This document shows, piece by piece, positions 44,663 to 55,838 of a DNA stretch of 64,000 nt (position 1 is its first letter; the number at the start of each line of letters is the position of its first letter). This stretch comes from an uncultured Mycoplasma sp. (GTDB lineage Bacteria; Bacillota_I; Bacilli_A; Mycoplasmatales; Metamycoplasmataceae). Location of the stretch: assembly GCA_947039955.1 (NCBI GenBank), contig CAMRAC010000002.1:114083-178082 (forward strand), given 5' to 3'. A program made the translations under genes and the position numbers. Below the pieces are notes generated by a model. That model did no database searches, was not told the DNA's origin, and saw nothing but the letters and a program-made list of their open reading frames with translations.

Positions 44663-45496
44663 ATGAAATTAAGTAAAAGACATTTTTATAACGGAGCAGA
44701 TTATAAATTAGATGAAATAAACAAAATTGTTGTTTTAAATGAAGGTTTTCACCAAAAGCTTTTGGATAAAAAATTATGAAATAAATTTGGTTTTAAAAAG
44801 ATTGGTGGTTCATCTGTTGGTGATGTTTTAGAGACTGATGATTTCAAGTCTCAATTCGCAGCTTTTGCGAGAATGTCATGAATCGGATTACCAATCTTAG
44901 ATCGTAAATATGTTGATGCAGGAATTGATATTGAACCAATGGTTGTTGATGCAATTGAACAGAAGTTAAAACTTAAAGTTCAGACATATGATCCGGTAGA
45001 ATATAACTTTGATTACTTTGCTGGTAAAGACGATGTAATTGGTGGTCTTCCAGATGGTTTTATTGAAGACGAGAAGATAATTATTGAAATTAAAACAACC
45101 GGAGAAAAAAATTATGACAATTGAAATAAATATGGAGTTCCAATTGCTTATTTAAAGCAAGCTCAACTTTATTCTTATTTAATGGGTGTTGAAGACTTTT
45201 GAATTGTTGCAACCTTTTTAAAAGAAGAAGATTATCTTGATGCCAAATCCTTTCCAATTAATCAAAGAAAAATTAAGAACTATAAATACAAAACTAACAA
45301 AGCTCAGATACAAGACGATATCCAAACAATTAAAGATTGATATTTTAAATATACTGCATCAGGAATATCTCCTAAATATAATGAATTTAAAGATGGTGAT
45401 CTAATTGAATATTTAAGATGCAAGGATGCTGCTGAATATAAAAAATTATTAGATAAATGATCTGCAGACGGAAAGTTAAAACTTGATTATGAATAA
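44663..45496 (+). CDS. YqaJ/PD-(D/E)XK-like nuclease
   Basis: 277 residues. The core GGLPDGFIEDEKIIIEIKTTG fits the D...(D/E)-x-K active site of restriction-like and YqaJ/lambda-exonuclease-type nucleases. An upstream GGSSVGDVL segment and a downstream YLKQAQLYSYLMG helix (Q-x-x-x-Y) are also typical. Several tryptophans are TGA. It overlaps the next gene by 8 nt, so the two are probably translated together. A role in recombination or repair is inferred from the family only. Confidence 0.7.
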
Positions 45497-47243
45497 TGAA
45501 GATAAAATAACTTGAAAGCACTTTCAAAAATACTTAACATCTCAACCATATTTTGTTTGAAATGATTTTAAAGGTTCTTTAATTGATGATGATAAAGAAG
45601 AGGATTTTTGATCGCTACAATTTGATGAAGAAAACGAAGAAGACTTTAATTATGTTGAAGTTCACAAAACGGGTTTTAATATTGTGACTGATAGTTTCCA
45701 TAAATGAATAGAACAAAAGTATGTTAATGAAAAATTAAATCTTTTTATTGTCAAGGAAAAAGATTATAAGATTGGTATTACTAGAACGAAAGAAGCAATG
45801 AATGATCCGAGTGTTGATGTTATTTTGTATCCTGTATTTGAATATAACAATGCAGTTAGCAAACCGACTTTGTTTAATAAAAAAGAATTTAAAATATCAA
45901 ATCTAAATTTAAACACTTCAACCAAAAGGGTGGATTATATAAGAGCGTTTTTTGACTATGAAGTTATGTTTAAAAATAATTATAAAATTAGAGACATTTC
46001 TATTTTAACAATTGAGATAAAAGATTTTAAAGAAGACGATGTTATAACTTTTGATGAAACTTATTATGCAAACACAACAACAACCAAACCTGCGACCAAA
46101 GATAAAACTATTCCAGGTTTAAGAGCTGCCGCTCTTGGAACTCAAGAAAAAATGGTGAATACTATATTTGAAAAAATTGTTGCAAGGTCAATTCTTCACT
46201 TAAGTCCTAGTAGCAAGAAACCACCATTAGCATTGTTTGGAATTGATTATTACATAAATAGAATCAAAGATGCTAAAACAGCACCCAGAAGACCTATTAA
46301 CGAACAAGATAATACTTTATGAGGAAGTAATAAGTTCTTTAATGAAATAGCCCAAGAAGACTTTCCTTATATGTTGCCGCTAAGTGGAACTCTTATGAAT
46401 AAGAAGAAGGTCTTGGAAGCAAATGGAGACAAAGACTTTTTAGATGATTTCTACAAGAGTAGTAAAACAACATTGAGTATGCAAAAGAAAATAGATCACA
46501 TTGATTATGAATATTTAGAAAATATTATAAAAGATTTAGAGGGAAAGAATATTGTTTGATATGACTTCGAAGGTTTTTCTTTACCTTTTCCACTAATGCC
46601 TTTCACGCTCCCTTATCAGCAATTGGTTTTCCAAGTTTCTGTTATTAAAACAGTGAATGATAAAATAACAGATACCAATAATATGGTTGTTGATCCCAAG
46701 GGGATTGAATATAAGGATTTTTGCGGAATAATTGATGCAATCTATTCAGAAGAAGCAGATGCTTATGTTGTTTATAATAAATCATATGAAAACTCAAAGT
46801 TGCAATCAATGATTGATATTTTCTATAAACAAAACTTATCTCAAAACAATGCTGTTAATTGAAGAGAGTATGAACAAAAAGTTGAAAGCATTATTTCGAA
46901 AACAGTTGACTTATTAGACTTGTTTAAACTGACATCTTTAAAGGGTGCGTTACCACCAATATTCTTGTCAGAATTATATGGATACTCAAGTATTAAAAAG
47001 ATTGAAAAGTATATTACTAAAAATAACTTTAACTTAGAAGTTATGATTGAACCTTATTCTGACTTAGTTGTCCAAAATGGATTAATGGCAATGAGTAAAG
47101 CTATTGATAGACGTCTTGGTGGAATTGGTGATATTGAGTGAGATGAAACTGTTAAAGATTTACGTAAATATTGTGAAAATGATGTTAAAGCAATGATAAT
47201 GGTTTATCACTTTGCAAAAATGAAGTTAAAAGAAAAATCTTAA
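45489..47243 (+). CDS. DUF2779-like nuclease-family protein
   Basis: 584 residues. The C-terminal half resembles the DUF2779/RNase-H-like exonuclease fold: WYDFEGF (D-x-E) at about residues 357-363, a middle segment ADAYVVYNKSYE, and a late KYCENDVKAM that matches the third DEDD acid. The N-terminal half has a region with LTIEIKDFKEDD that could be a second nuclease-like or structural domain. It overlaps the upstream nuclease gene by 8 nt. Seven or more TGA tryptophans fragment it in a standard-code reading. It is convergent with era, 30 nt apart. Confidence 0.65.
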
Positions 47244-47273
47244 AATCTTATAGTATGTTAAAAATTAAATAAT

Positions 47274-48143
47274 TTAATATCCAAATTTTTTAATTTGCTT
47301 TGGATCATTTGTTCAGTTCTTTTGAACTTTAACTTTTGTTCATAATTTTATGTTCTTATCAAATTTATTTGATAAGTTTATTCTAGCTGCAGTTCCGATA
47401 GCTTTTATCATGCTTCCGCCTGCGCCAATTAAAATTCCTTTTTGTGATTCTTTTTGAACATAAATTGTTGCTGAGATTTCATCTTCTTCTTCCGACTCTT
47501 TGTATTCATTAATTTCAATAACTATAGCATGAGGTAATTCTTCTTTTAATAAATTGATTGCAGCTTCTCTGATTGTTTCTTTGGCTAAGAATGAAGATGA
47601 CTTATCTGTAATATCATCTAAATCATAAAAAGGAGCAGATTCATATGAGTACTTTTTGATTTCATCAATTAAAGAATCTACAGATTGAGGGATTGTAATA
47701 GATGTTCCTAAAACAACATCAAAGTTTTTCTCTTTAAAGAATGTAACTTTTTCTTCAATGATTTCAGGGTTAGAAATTTTATCTATTTTAGTGATAACTG
47801 CTATTTTATTTTTTTGGTTTTTAATCTTGTCAATTACAAAATTATCTCCGACAGATATTTCATCATCGGCCGGTTGTAAGAATAATACTAAATCAATATC
47901 TTTGATACTTTGATATGATTTCTCATTCAAAACTTCTCCGAATTGAGATTCTGATTTATGAATACCTGGAGTGTCAGTGAAAACAAATTGATAATCACCA
48001 TCATTATAAATTCCTAGTATTTGATCTCTTGTAGTTTGGGGTTTTGGAGATATGATTGATAAATCATAATCTAAAATAGTGTTCATTAAACTACTTTTCC
48101 CAACATTTGGTCTTCCTATAATTGCTATAAAACATACTTTCAT
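47274..48143 (-). CDS. era: GTPase Era
   Basis: 289 residues. Binds 16S rRNA in 30S maturation. G1 GRPNVGKSS at residues 10-18, G3 DTPGI, G4 TKID, and a C-terminal KH domain with GSMIKAIG are present. The last 23 residues, beginning WTKVKVQKNW, are reached by reading a TGA codon at 47340-47342 as tryptophan, which restores the conserved Era tail. The start overlaps the cdd stop by one nt. Confidence 0.96.
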
Positions 48144-48541
48144 TATCTACCGCCTTCTAAACTTGATGGAAGAATTGCTTCTGGAACTAATTCTTCTAAT
48201 GTCATAACTTTAGTTGTGGAATCATTTGAATACATATATATCTTAGTTTTAAGATTTAAATGCTCTGTTAAGACTTGTCTACAACTTCCACAAGGTGCCA
48301 AGAAGAAATCAGCATTCGGACTAAATATGTGAACATTTATAATTTTAGAAAAGTCAGCATCATTAACTTTAGCAACACCAATAGCAACTCTTTCAGCACA
48401 CATAGAAGAAGGAAAAGCCATATTTTCAATATTTACACCATGGTGTGTTCTACCACTCTTCTCTTCTAGAATAGCAGCTACCTTAAATTTAGAATATGGT
48501 GAGTATGATTTATTTGATATTTCTCTTAACTTGTTTATCAT
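48143..48541 (-). CDS. cdd: Cytidine deaminase
   Basis: 132 residues. Converts cytidine to uridine. Zinc site: Cys48 and the catalytic Glu50 in MCAERVAIG, with Cys84 and Cys87 in LAPCGSCRQ. The substrate motif GVNIENMAFP is present. TAGGTAGG precedes the ATG. It sits in the ybeY-cdd-era order common in Firmicutes. Confidence 0.96.
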   Translation of the reverse strand: MINKLREISNKSYSPYSKFKVAAILEEKSGRTHHGVNIENMAFPSSMCAERVAIGVAKVNDADFSKIINVHIFSPNADFFLAPCGSCRQVLTEHLNLKTKIYMYSNDSTTKVMTLEELVPEAILPSSLEGGR

Positions 48542-48546
48542 GTTGC

Positions 48547-49002
48547 CTACCTATTAATCTTCATTAACTTAATTATATTCTCAACATGAATATTAAATTC
48601 AATTTCTTCCTTTTTATTTTTTTTATGATCCATTCCGTTTAAGTGGACAAGACCGTGTGAAAACATATAACAAAACTCTCTTATTTCAGAATGTCCAAAC
48701 TCTTCTGCTTGCGAACTTAGTTTTTCATAAGAGATAATTATTTCTCCCATAGGTCTTGTTTTCATTAATTTATAATCCATAAAATTATCAAAAGGGAAAG
48801 AAAGTATGTCGGTGCTTTTATCAATATCTCTATAAACTTTATTGATTTCTCTAATTCCTTCATTATCAGTGATTAAAAGGTCAACCACAATTTTTTCAGT
48901 AATATTAAATTCTTCACAAAAAAGTTTGATTATTTTTCGAAATTCTTTTTTGTATTTAAGCTTGTAATTATTTTGTATTTCAATATTTAATATATGTTTC
49001 AT
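48547..49002 (-). CDS. ybeY: Endoribonuclease YbeY
   Basis: 151 residues from the ATG at 49002 (MKHILNIEI). Single-strand RNA nuclease of 16S rRNA processing. The metal site appears as MFSHGLVHLNGMDHK, equivalent to H-G-x-L-H-L-x-G-x-D-H. An in-frame TTG at 49020 is less likely. It is 5 nt upstream of cdd. Confidence 0.93.
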   Translation of the reverse strand: MKHILNIEIQNNYKLKYKKEFRKIIKLFCEEFNITEKIVVDLLITDNEGIREINKVYRDIDKSTDILSFPFDNFMDYKLMKTRPMGEIIISYEKLSSQAEEFGHSEIREFCYMFSHGLVHLNGMDHKKNKKEEIEFNIHVENIIKLMKINR

Positions 49003-49025
49003 TTGTGTAATTATAAACAATAATT

Positions 49026-49436
49026 TTAATCTTGAAATAATAACTCATATAATTTTTGAAATCCTAAATTAATATTTACTTTCAAGATTGTATTTTGTTG
49101 TAAAAGAGTTTCTAAGTTTTGATCATTTACAGTTATTGAAAATTTATTATCGGGCAAAGGTGTCAGTGTAATATCACGAACAATATACAATTTATTATTT
49201 AGTATAAAATTAATATCTTTTCTATCCCTTATAAAATAAGCATCAGCTGAATCTAAAATAATAGTGATACCTTTATCTTCATCGACACTCATTAACCCGT
49301 TTATACTTTTTTCAATTTTTATTTGTGAAATAAAAAATATAATAATTGAACATGATATTAAAAATATAATAATATAGTTAATAAACTTATTATCTATTGT
49401 TGTTAAGTTTTTCAAAATCAACACCACCATTCTCAT
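49026..49436 (-). CDS. Accessory membrane protein of the C39 exporter
   Basis: About 136 residues if started at the ATG at 49436; ATG at 49430 is an alternative. It overlaps the 3' end of the exporter gene by about 45 nt. One membrane helix (YIIIFLISCSIIIFFI) is followed by a small beta-rich domain (about 95 residues). Position and topology suggest an accessory protein of the exporter, as HlyD-like partners are for such systems, but the domain is far smaller than HlyD. Function is inference. Confidence 0.5.
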   Translation of the reverse strand: MRMVVLILKNLTTIDNKFINYIIIFLISCSIIIFFISQIKIEKSINGLMSVDEDKGITIILDSADAYFIRDRKDINFILNNKLYIVRDITLTPLPDNKFSITVNDQNLETLLQQNTILKVNINLGFQKLYELLFQD

Positions 49437-51420
49437 ATAAATATTTATTGTTGTGTGATACTTCAATAAATATTTTATCTTTGTGAATTTCAGTTATTAG
49501 TTTTCTCATTTTTTTAAAGTTATCTAAATCAATATTGTCAAAACTTTCATCTAATAAAATCATTTCATAATTATTTACTAATAATGGAAGCAGAACAATG
49601 AATTGCTTTTGACCTGAAGAAAAGTTATTCCCATTATTTGTAATGTTATCTTCTAATTTAATTCCAAAATCATCTAATATAGTTTGTAATTTATATTTAA
49701 TCATATTGTTGTGAAGTTGTTCTAGCTTGTCTTTTTCATTGTTTGTTATATATCTTAGAATTGATACACTTGGTAAGAAAGATTTGTTTGAGCCATAATA
49801 GATATTTTTTCTAATACTATAAACATTATATTGCGAAAGATTAATATCATTAATTTCAATCACCCCTTCTCCTATTAAGTATGTTGCAATTATTTTTAAC
49901 AATGTAGATTTCCCAACTCCGTTTGCTCCTGTCAATTGAATATTTTTATTAATTGTAAAATCATTTATTTTCAATAATGGCTTATTCTTTTCATAACCAA
50001 AAGAAAAGTTTTTAAAATTTATGTTTTGTATTTTCTTGTTATCGATACCTTCATTTTTCTCTTCTTCAAAATTCAAAATGAAATTTAGTAATTCAATATC
50101 TTGTTTAACAATTGGAACATTCAAAATTAAAGATAAAAAACTTTCCAAAGGATTGATGAAAAATGTAAATATAGAAATGAAAAGAATCATATCTCCAATA
50201 CTTAAGTTAGATTTAAATATTTCAAGTGTCGAAATATAAATGATAATAAAAGGGATTAGTATTTTAACCACCTCAGTTATGGTTTGATGAAAGATTGTTA
50301 AATTAAACATCTTAAAATTAGTTTTAAAGCTATTTTCTATGGCCTGGTCAATATTTTTTTGAACTACATTCTTTAAATTGTTTTGTTTTATTTCTAATTG
50401 AGAATAAATTAAGTCAATTGTTTTTGTTGAAAAATCTAAATTGCTATTTAAAACATTTTGATTATTCTTTTTAATGTTTTTTTGAAATATGAAAGAAATG
50501 GTTGTTATGAAAATAGATACAAATGCAATGATTGCAAAAACTTTGGGAGATATTCAAGCGAGAAGAATTGTAGAAAATAAAAATGCAATAACTTCACTGG
50601 AAATTGTAAAAATATAATTAGCTTTAAAAGAAGAAATATTTTGAATGGTTCCTATTCTTCTCATGTGATCGCTCTTGGTAATTTTCTCTAGTTTCTCAAT
50701 ATTGCAAAAATATAACTTGTTAAAATATAGATTTAAATAAGTGTGACTAATTTTATTTTCAATCTTTTTAATCATTATAGATTTAAAAAAACTAGTACTT
50801 ATTTTTATTAGTGCTATAAAAATAAAAGATAGTGTTATATAGTTTAGTCCGTTCAACATTGCATTAGGAATAACTTTATCCAGAATAATTTTTAAATAAA
50901 ATGTTGACAGAAAAGAAAAAGATAATGATATCAAACTAAGAATCACAATTAATATTGTTATTCTCATATTTGTATAAAACATTTTTTCTTTCTCTTTTTG
51001 ATAGTTTAGTTGATAAGCGGTTTTGCTAACCACAATAATAATGTTTTGAAATACTTTTTCAAAATTACTAAATGATGAAACCCTTTTTCCAAACACTGGA
51101 TCATAGTAATGAATTTTATTTGATTTTATTTTGGTAATAATGACATAGTGATAAACATCTTGTTCTTTAATCAAAGAAACAATTGGCTCAACAATGTCTA
51201 ATTCTTTTAAGGAATCAAAGTTTCCTTCAAAGCTTTCAAAGAGCATTCCATAGTTATTAGCGGCACTAGTGAGTTCTAAGACACTTACACCTGACAAACC
51301 GAAGTTTATATTCTCCTTTAGTGTATTAAGTGGTATTCAATTATCATAATAGTATTTATGCAACGTTTGTATAACCACCACTCCACAATCAAGGGAATCT
51401 TTTTGTAATTTAATTTCCAT
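49390..51420 (-). CDS. C39 peptidase-containing ABC exporter
   Basis: 676 residues. An N-terminal C39 peptidase domain (about 1-130) has Cys12 in QKDSLDCGVVV, His91 in YHYVIITK and Asp107 in YYDPVFGK, so the catalytic residues are intact. A six-helix exporter domain follows, then an ATPase with Walker A GANGVGKST at about 498, signature FSSGQKQF (one Gly replaced by Ser) and Walker B MILLDESFD. Such exporters cleave a double-glycine leader from a peptide during secretion. Translation is broken by TGA tryptophans under the standard code. No precursor gene was seen next to it. Confidence 0.88.
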
Positions 51421-51499
51421 ACCTTTATATGTTTATAATTTATTATTTCTTAAAAAAATAAATAATTTTATTTAAAAAGGTTTATTTTTTTCAAAATAA

Positions 51500-51532
51500 A
51501 AAAATGATTACATATAAAATGTAATCATTTTT
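51500..51532 (-). terminator. Terminator downstream of tRNA-Gly
   Basis: 14-bp stem AAAAATGATTACAT / ATGTAATCATTTTT with a 5-nt loop; an A-run on the left gives a T-run on the minus strand. Confidence 0.8.
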
Positions 51533-51552
51533 AATTGGCCAATCTAATGATT

Positions 51553-51626
51553 TGGAGCGAGTGAAGGGAGTCGAACCCTCGTAGTCAGCTTGGAAGGCTG
51601 AAGTTCTGCCATTAAACTACACTCGC
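51553..51626 (-). tRNA. tRNA-Gly (anticodon UCC)
   Basis: 74 nt, GCGAGTG / CACTCGC acceptor, encoded TCCA end, anticodon loop CTTCCAA. It lies 22 nt downstream of ptsI and may be processed from the same transcript. Confidence 0.95.
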
Positions 51627-51648
51627 ATAACTTAATATAAATTATATA

Positions 51649-53358
51649 TTAAAATTTATATTTTTTCAAAATTATTTTTACTTGTTCTTCATTATCAGCT
51701 AGTAAAGCTTCATCGACCATTTTTTTTGCTTCTTTGCTATCAATTCTGCTTATGAATTCACGAGCTTGTAAAATTGTTGATGCTGACATTGAAAATTCGT
51801 CCAGACCCATTCCTACTAATAAAGGAATAGCATTCATATCTCCTGCCATTTCTCCACACATTCCAGCTCATTTACCAGCTTTATGTGCTCCTTCAATAGT
51901 CATCTTGATCAATTTAAGAATTGAGGGATTTAGTGGTTGATATAAATAAGCAACATTTTCATTCATTCTATCTGATGCCATTGAATATTGCATTAAATCA
52001 TTTGTTCCAATAGAAACAAAATCAGCATACTTACAAAATACTTCTGTATGAACTGCGGCAGAAGGTATTTCAACCATCATTCCAACTTCAATTTCTTTTG
52101 AAATTCTTGGATTTTCCTTTAAAACATCTTTATATACTTTGTCATAAATTGCTCTTGCTTGTCTAAATTCATCAACAGTTGCAATCATAGGGAACATAAT
52201 TCCTAATTTACCAAATTCTGAAGCTCTAATCAAAGCTCTTAATTGTGTGATGAAAATATCTTGTTTATCTAAACATAACCTAATTGCTCTATAACCCAAA
52301 AATGGATTTGCTTCTTCTGGAAAATCAAAATACTTAAGAGTTTTATCTCCACCGATATCAAGAGTTCTAATGATTACTTTTTTCCCATTCATATTTTTAA
52401 TAACTTCTGAGTATGAAGCATATTGCTCTTCTTCAGTAGGTCAATCAGCACTATCCATATATAAAAATTCACTTCTAAATAGTCCAACAGCATCTCCACC
52501 ATTTTCATTTACTCCTGTTAAATCAGATGGAGAACCAATATTACCTGCTAATTCTAGGTGTTTCCCATCTTTTGTTAGTGAAGGCATGTTTTTATATTTC
52601 TTCAATATTTCTTTTTCTGCTTCAATTTTTTCTTGTTTTGCTGAAAGTTCTTTTAATAATTTTGGATCAGGATTAATAAACACTTCACCTGAATCTCCAT
52701 CAATAGCCAAAATATCACCAGTTTTAACTGCTTGGGTAATTGTTTTTAAACCAAGAACCGCAGGTATTTCTAAACTTCTAGCCATGATTGCAGAGTGAGA
52801 AGTTCTTCCACCAATATCTGTTGCAAACCCCTTAACAAATTTTTTATTAAGTTGTGAAGTTTCAGAAGGTGTTAAGTCATAAGCAACAATAATCACTTCT
52901 TCATCTATTAAAGTTAAGTCTTGTGTTTTAATTCCTAAGATATTATAAATAATTCTACTAGAAACATCTTTAATGTCGGCTGCTCTTTCTTTCATATATA
53001 CATCATCCATATTTTCAAACATGCTAATGTAATTTTTAGAAATAGTATCCATAGCATAAGCTGCGTCACACTTTTCTGCATTTATCAATGCAATTACTTC
53101 ATCTTTAATAGAAGGGTCTGAAGCTACTTGGATGTGAGCATCGAATACAGACGCTTCTTCTTCTCCTAGGTTTTCAAGTGCTATATTTTTAATTTTTTCA
53201 ATTTCTTTAATCGCATTATTAATTGCTGATTCCAAACTCTTTATTTCTTTTGAAGGTTCGCTATTTTTTTTAGTAATATCAATACTAATGTGTTTTAACT
53301 CAAAAACCTTACCTATAGCTATCCCTTGAGATGCGCTTATTCCATTTAATTTATTCAT
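51649..53358 (-). CDS. ptsI: Phosphoenolpyruvate-protein phosphotransferase (enzyme I)
   Basis: 569 residues. Transfers phosphate from PEP to HPr as the first step of all PTS sugar uptake. The phosphorylated His188 is in [13 protein letters not shown]. The PEP-binding signature includes [13 protein letters not shown] and the active-site Cys is in [11 protein letters not shown]. Two TGA tryptophans split it in a standard-code reading. AAAGGAGA precedes the ATG. It links functionally with hprK at 169-1119. Confidence 0.96.
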
Positions 53359-53494
53359 TAAATTCTCCTTTATTCCATTTTTGAAATTTTAAATTCAAAA
53401 ACTTTTTTTTTTAATTATATGATAAATAAAATTAATCTTTTTTATTTTTATTTTTTTAAATTTCTAAGACTTAAAAAATATGTTTTATAAATGG

Positions 53495-53500
53495 TATAAT
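53495..53500 (+). promoter_or_regulatory. Extended -10 promoter of the LRR cluster
   Basis: TGG followed by TATAAT, 52 nt before the first LRR start; AAGGAG precedes that ATG. Intergenic gaps in the cluster are only 21-33 nt without obvious terminators, so this promoter could serve all four genes. Confidence 0.55.
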
Positions 53501-53552
53501 TTTACAAATATTTAAGAAGATAATATTAATTTAATTTTTAAGGAGTTTTAAT

Positions 53553-55367
53553 ATGTTGAAAATAATTAAATACAGTAGTTTGTTATTGGTGGGCTCTGTA
53601 GTATCGATGATTTCTCTTTCTTTTATTCCGAATAATATTTCTATTCAAGAAAAGCAAGTAATAAAAAACAATAATTCTTTGGTTCAAAATTCAAAATCAG
53701 ATATTGAAACAATTAATTGAGTTTATCCACCTAGTGATGCAACCACTATAACTATGCAAGTTGCACAATCTGTTGGTTTCCATGAAAAAGAAATAATAAC
53801 TTTGGAAGATTGGAAAAAGTACTTACCACTTGCAACAGTTATTGAGGGAACTTTTCGGGAAAATCAAATTTTGAAATCTATAGAATTACCTGAATCAATT
53901 ATAAAAATTGATGATAATTCTTTTCGTGAAGCGAGTAATTTAGAAGTGGTTAACCTTAATGGTTCTGAATTATCTGTAATAGGCTTTGATGCATTTAGAG
54001 GTACAAAAATTTCTTCGTTTATTATACCTCCGAACGTACACACTATACGTCAAGGTGCTTTTTCTCAATGTCTTTTTTTAACTTCTGTTGTTTTACCTCC
54101 AACACTAACAAGTCTTCCAATTGGTGCGTTTGAAACAACTCCTTTGCTTGAAGAAATCACTCTTCCTGAAACACTTGTATCAATTGCAATGAATGCATTT
54201 GGTTTCTCAGGTATTAAAAAAATTGTTATACCAAATTCGGTTACTTCTATTTCTGTATTATCTTTTTCAAACACTACCAATTTAACAGATATTACAATGA
54301 GCGATAGCTTAAAAGGAAACAATACCAAAAAGTATGGTTTTACACAGGATCAATGAAATTCAATTAAATGAATCTCATCTTTAACAAACGACCTTGTTGC
54401 TTCATTAGGTTGAGAAACAAAAACAAAAATAACTTTGAATGATTGAAGAGCAGTAGATTCTAATATAAGCAGAATTGATAATGCTTTTATTGATAATAAA
54501 ATTTTAACTCATATCGAGATTCCTAATTATATTTTAGATATTGGAATAAATTCTTTTCAAAATGCAACATCTTTAGAATCAGCGATATTTGAAAGTGGTT
54601 CTCAGTTGGAAAATATCGGTTCTCAAGCTTTCTTTGGAACAAACTTAAAATCAATTCATATACCTAAATCTGTTGCCACAATATCTTCTGATTCTTTTGG
54701 TAATAATTTAAATTTAGTCAATATTTGAATGGGAAGTAAGTTCAAGAGAGAACTTGAGAATTTTGGATTTACAAAAACACAATGAGATGGCATTAATTGA
54801 ATTCATTCAACAACTAATCATGATGTTTTAACTATGGAAATAGCTTTATCTTTAGGTTGAGATACAAAAACCAAAATAACTTTGAGTGATTGAAAAGAAT
54901 TAGCTCCTAATGTAACAACAATTAATTCGGCATTTTTGGACAATAAAGTTTTAACTCATATCGAGATTCCTAATTATATTTTAGATATTGGAACAAATGC
55001 TTTTAAAAATGCAACAACTTTATCTGAAGTAACATTTGAAAAAGACTCTAAATTACAATTTATTAAAGAGGAAGCTTTCTTTAACTCTTCTTTAGAATCT
55101 ATTGATATTCCTGATAGTGTTATTTCTATAGCTGATTCTGCATTTAAAAATACTGATTTGTTAAAAAATATTAAAATATCTAATAAGTTAAAAACTGATA
55201 CCAACCATTTTGGTTTTAATGATTCTCAATGAAATTCTATTGTTTGATCATCAGGTTCTTTGAATGTTAAATTCATTGCTATAGTAGCATCTTTAGGATT
55301 TGTAATGATAATTCAACTTTTTGTTATGGGTTATTCGGCTATTCAAATTAAAAAAATTGATGTATAA
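53553..55367 (+). CDS. BspA-type LRR surface protein A (604 residues)
   Basis: An N-terminal hydrophobic segment (about residues 6-25, no lipobox) is followed by three modules. Each module starts with a T-L-x-D-W segment, runs through BspA/TpLRR repeats of about 23 residues (LTSxxLPxTLxSLPxGAF type) and closes with YGFTQxQWxxIxW or FGFxxxQW. A membrane helix (FIAIVASLGFVMIIQLF) and the short tail IKKIDV end the protein. All closing tryptophans are TGA. Such repeats mediate adhesion in other bacteria; here a surface role is inferred. The 3' end belongs to the 809-bp repeat. Confidence 0.8.
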
Positions 55368-55838
55368 TTCTTTAATGACTTTAAGGAAATGAGATTAACT
55401 ATGAACAATAAATTTAAAAATATTTTTAAAATAACTTTTTTTTCTGGAATTATTTTAGGAACCACTGTTTTTTTGAATACTAGTTACAACGAAAAAAAAG
55501 AAGCCATCACCAAAGAAACTTCTAATTTATCACAATCAGAAGTTTATGAAGTTAGTTCTTCTAAATTAACATCAATTGTTATTCCTGAATTAGTAAAAGA
55601 ACTAAATTCAAATATATTTAGTGAAAATGTTAAGTTGGCAGAGATAACTCTTCCCGAGGGTTTAACAACCATACATGATAATGCCCTTTCGAATTTGACT
55701 TCATTGAAAAAAATAATTGTTCCTAGCACAGTTAAGTCTATAGGTGTAAATTCTTTTGCCAATACTTCGTCTCTAATGGATATTACAATTAGTTCTAGTT
55801 TTAAAGGAGATGATACTCCTAAGTACGGTTTTACACAA
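55030..55838 (+). repeat. 809-bp direct repeat, copy 1 (gene A tail plus gene B head)
   Basis: By reading, identical to 57180+ (57181-57989), an offset of 2151 bp. It covers the last module and membrane helix of gene A, the intergenic gap and the first 145 residues of gene B. Confidence 0.85.

Noticed and set aside
51421..51552. A leader peptide gene for the C39 exporter in the upstream gap
   Set aside because: No short open frame with a ribosome-binding site and double-glycine motif is present; the gap holds the tRNA-Gly terminator.
55389..55400. ATG at 55389 (and 57540) as starts of genes B and C
   Set aside because: The same position in gene D is followed at once by a stop codon (ATG AGA TAA), so the downstream start is the conserved one.
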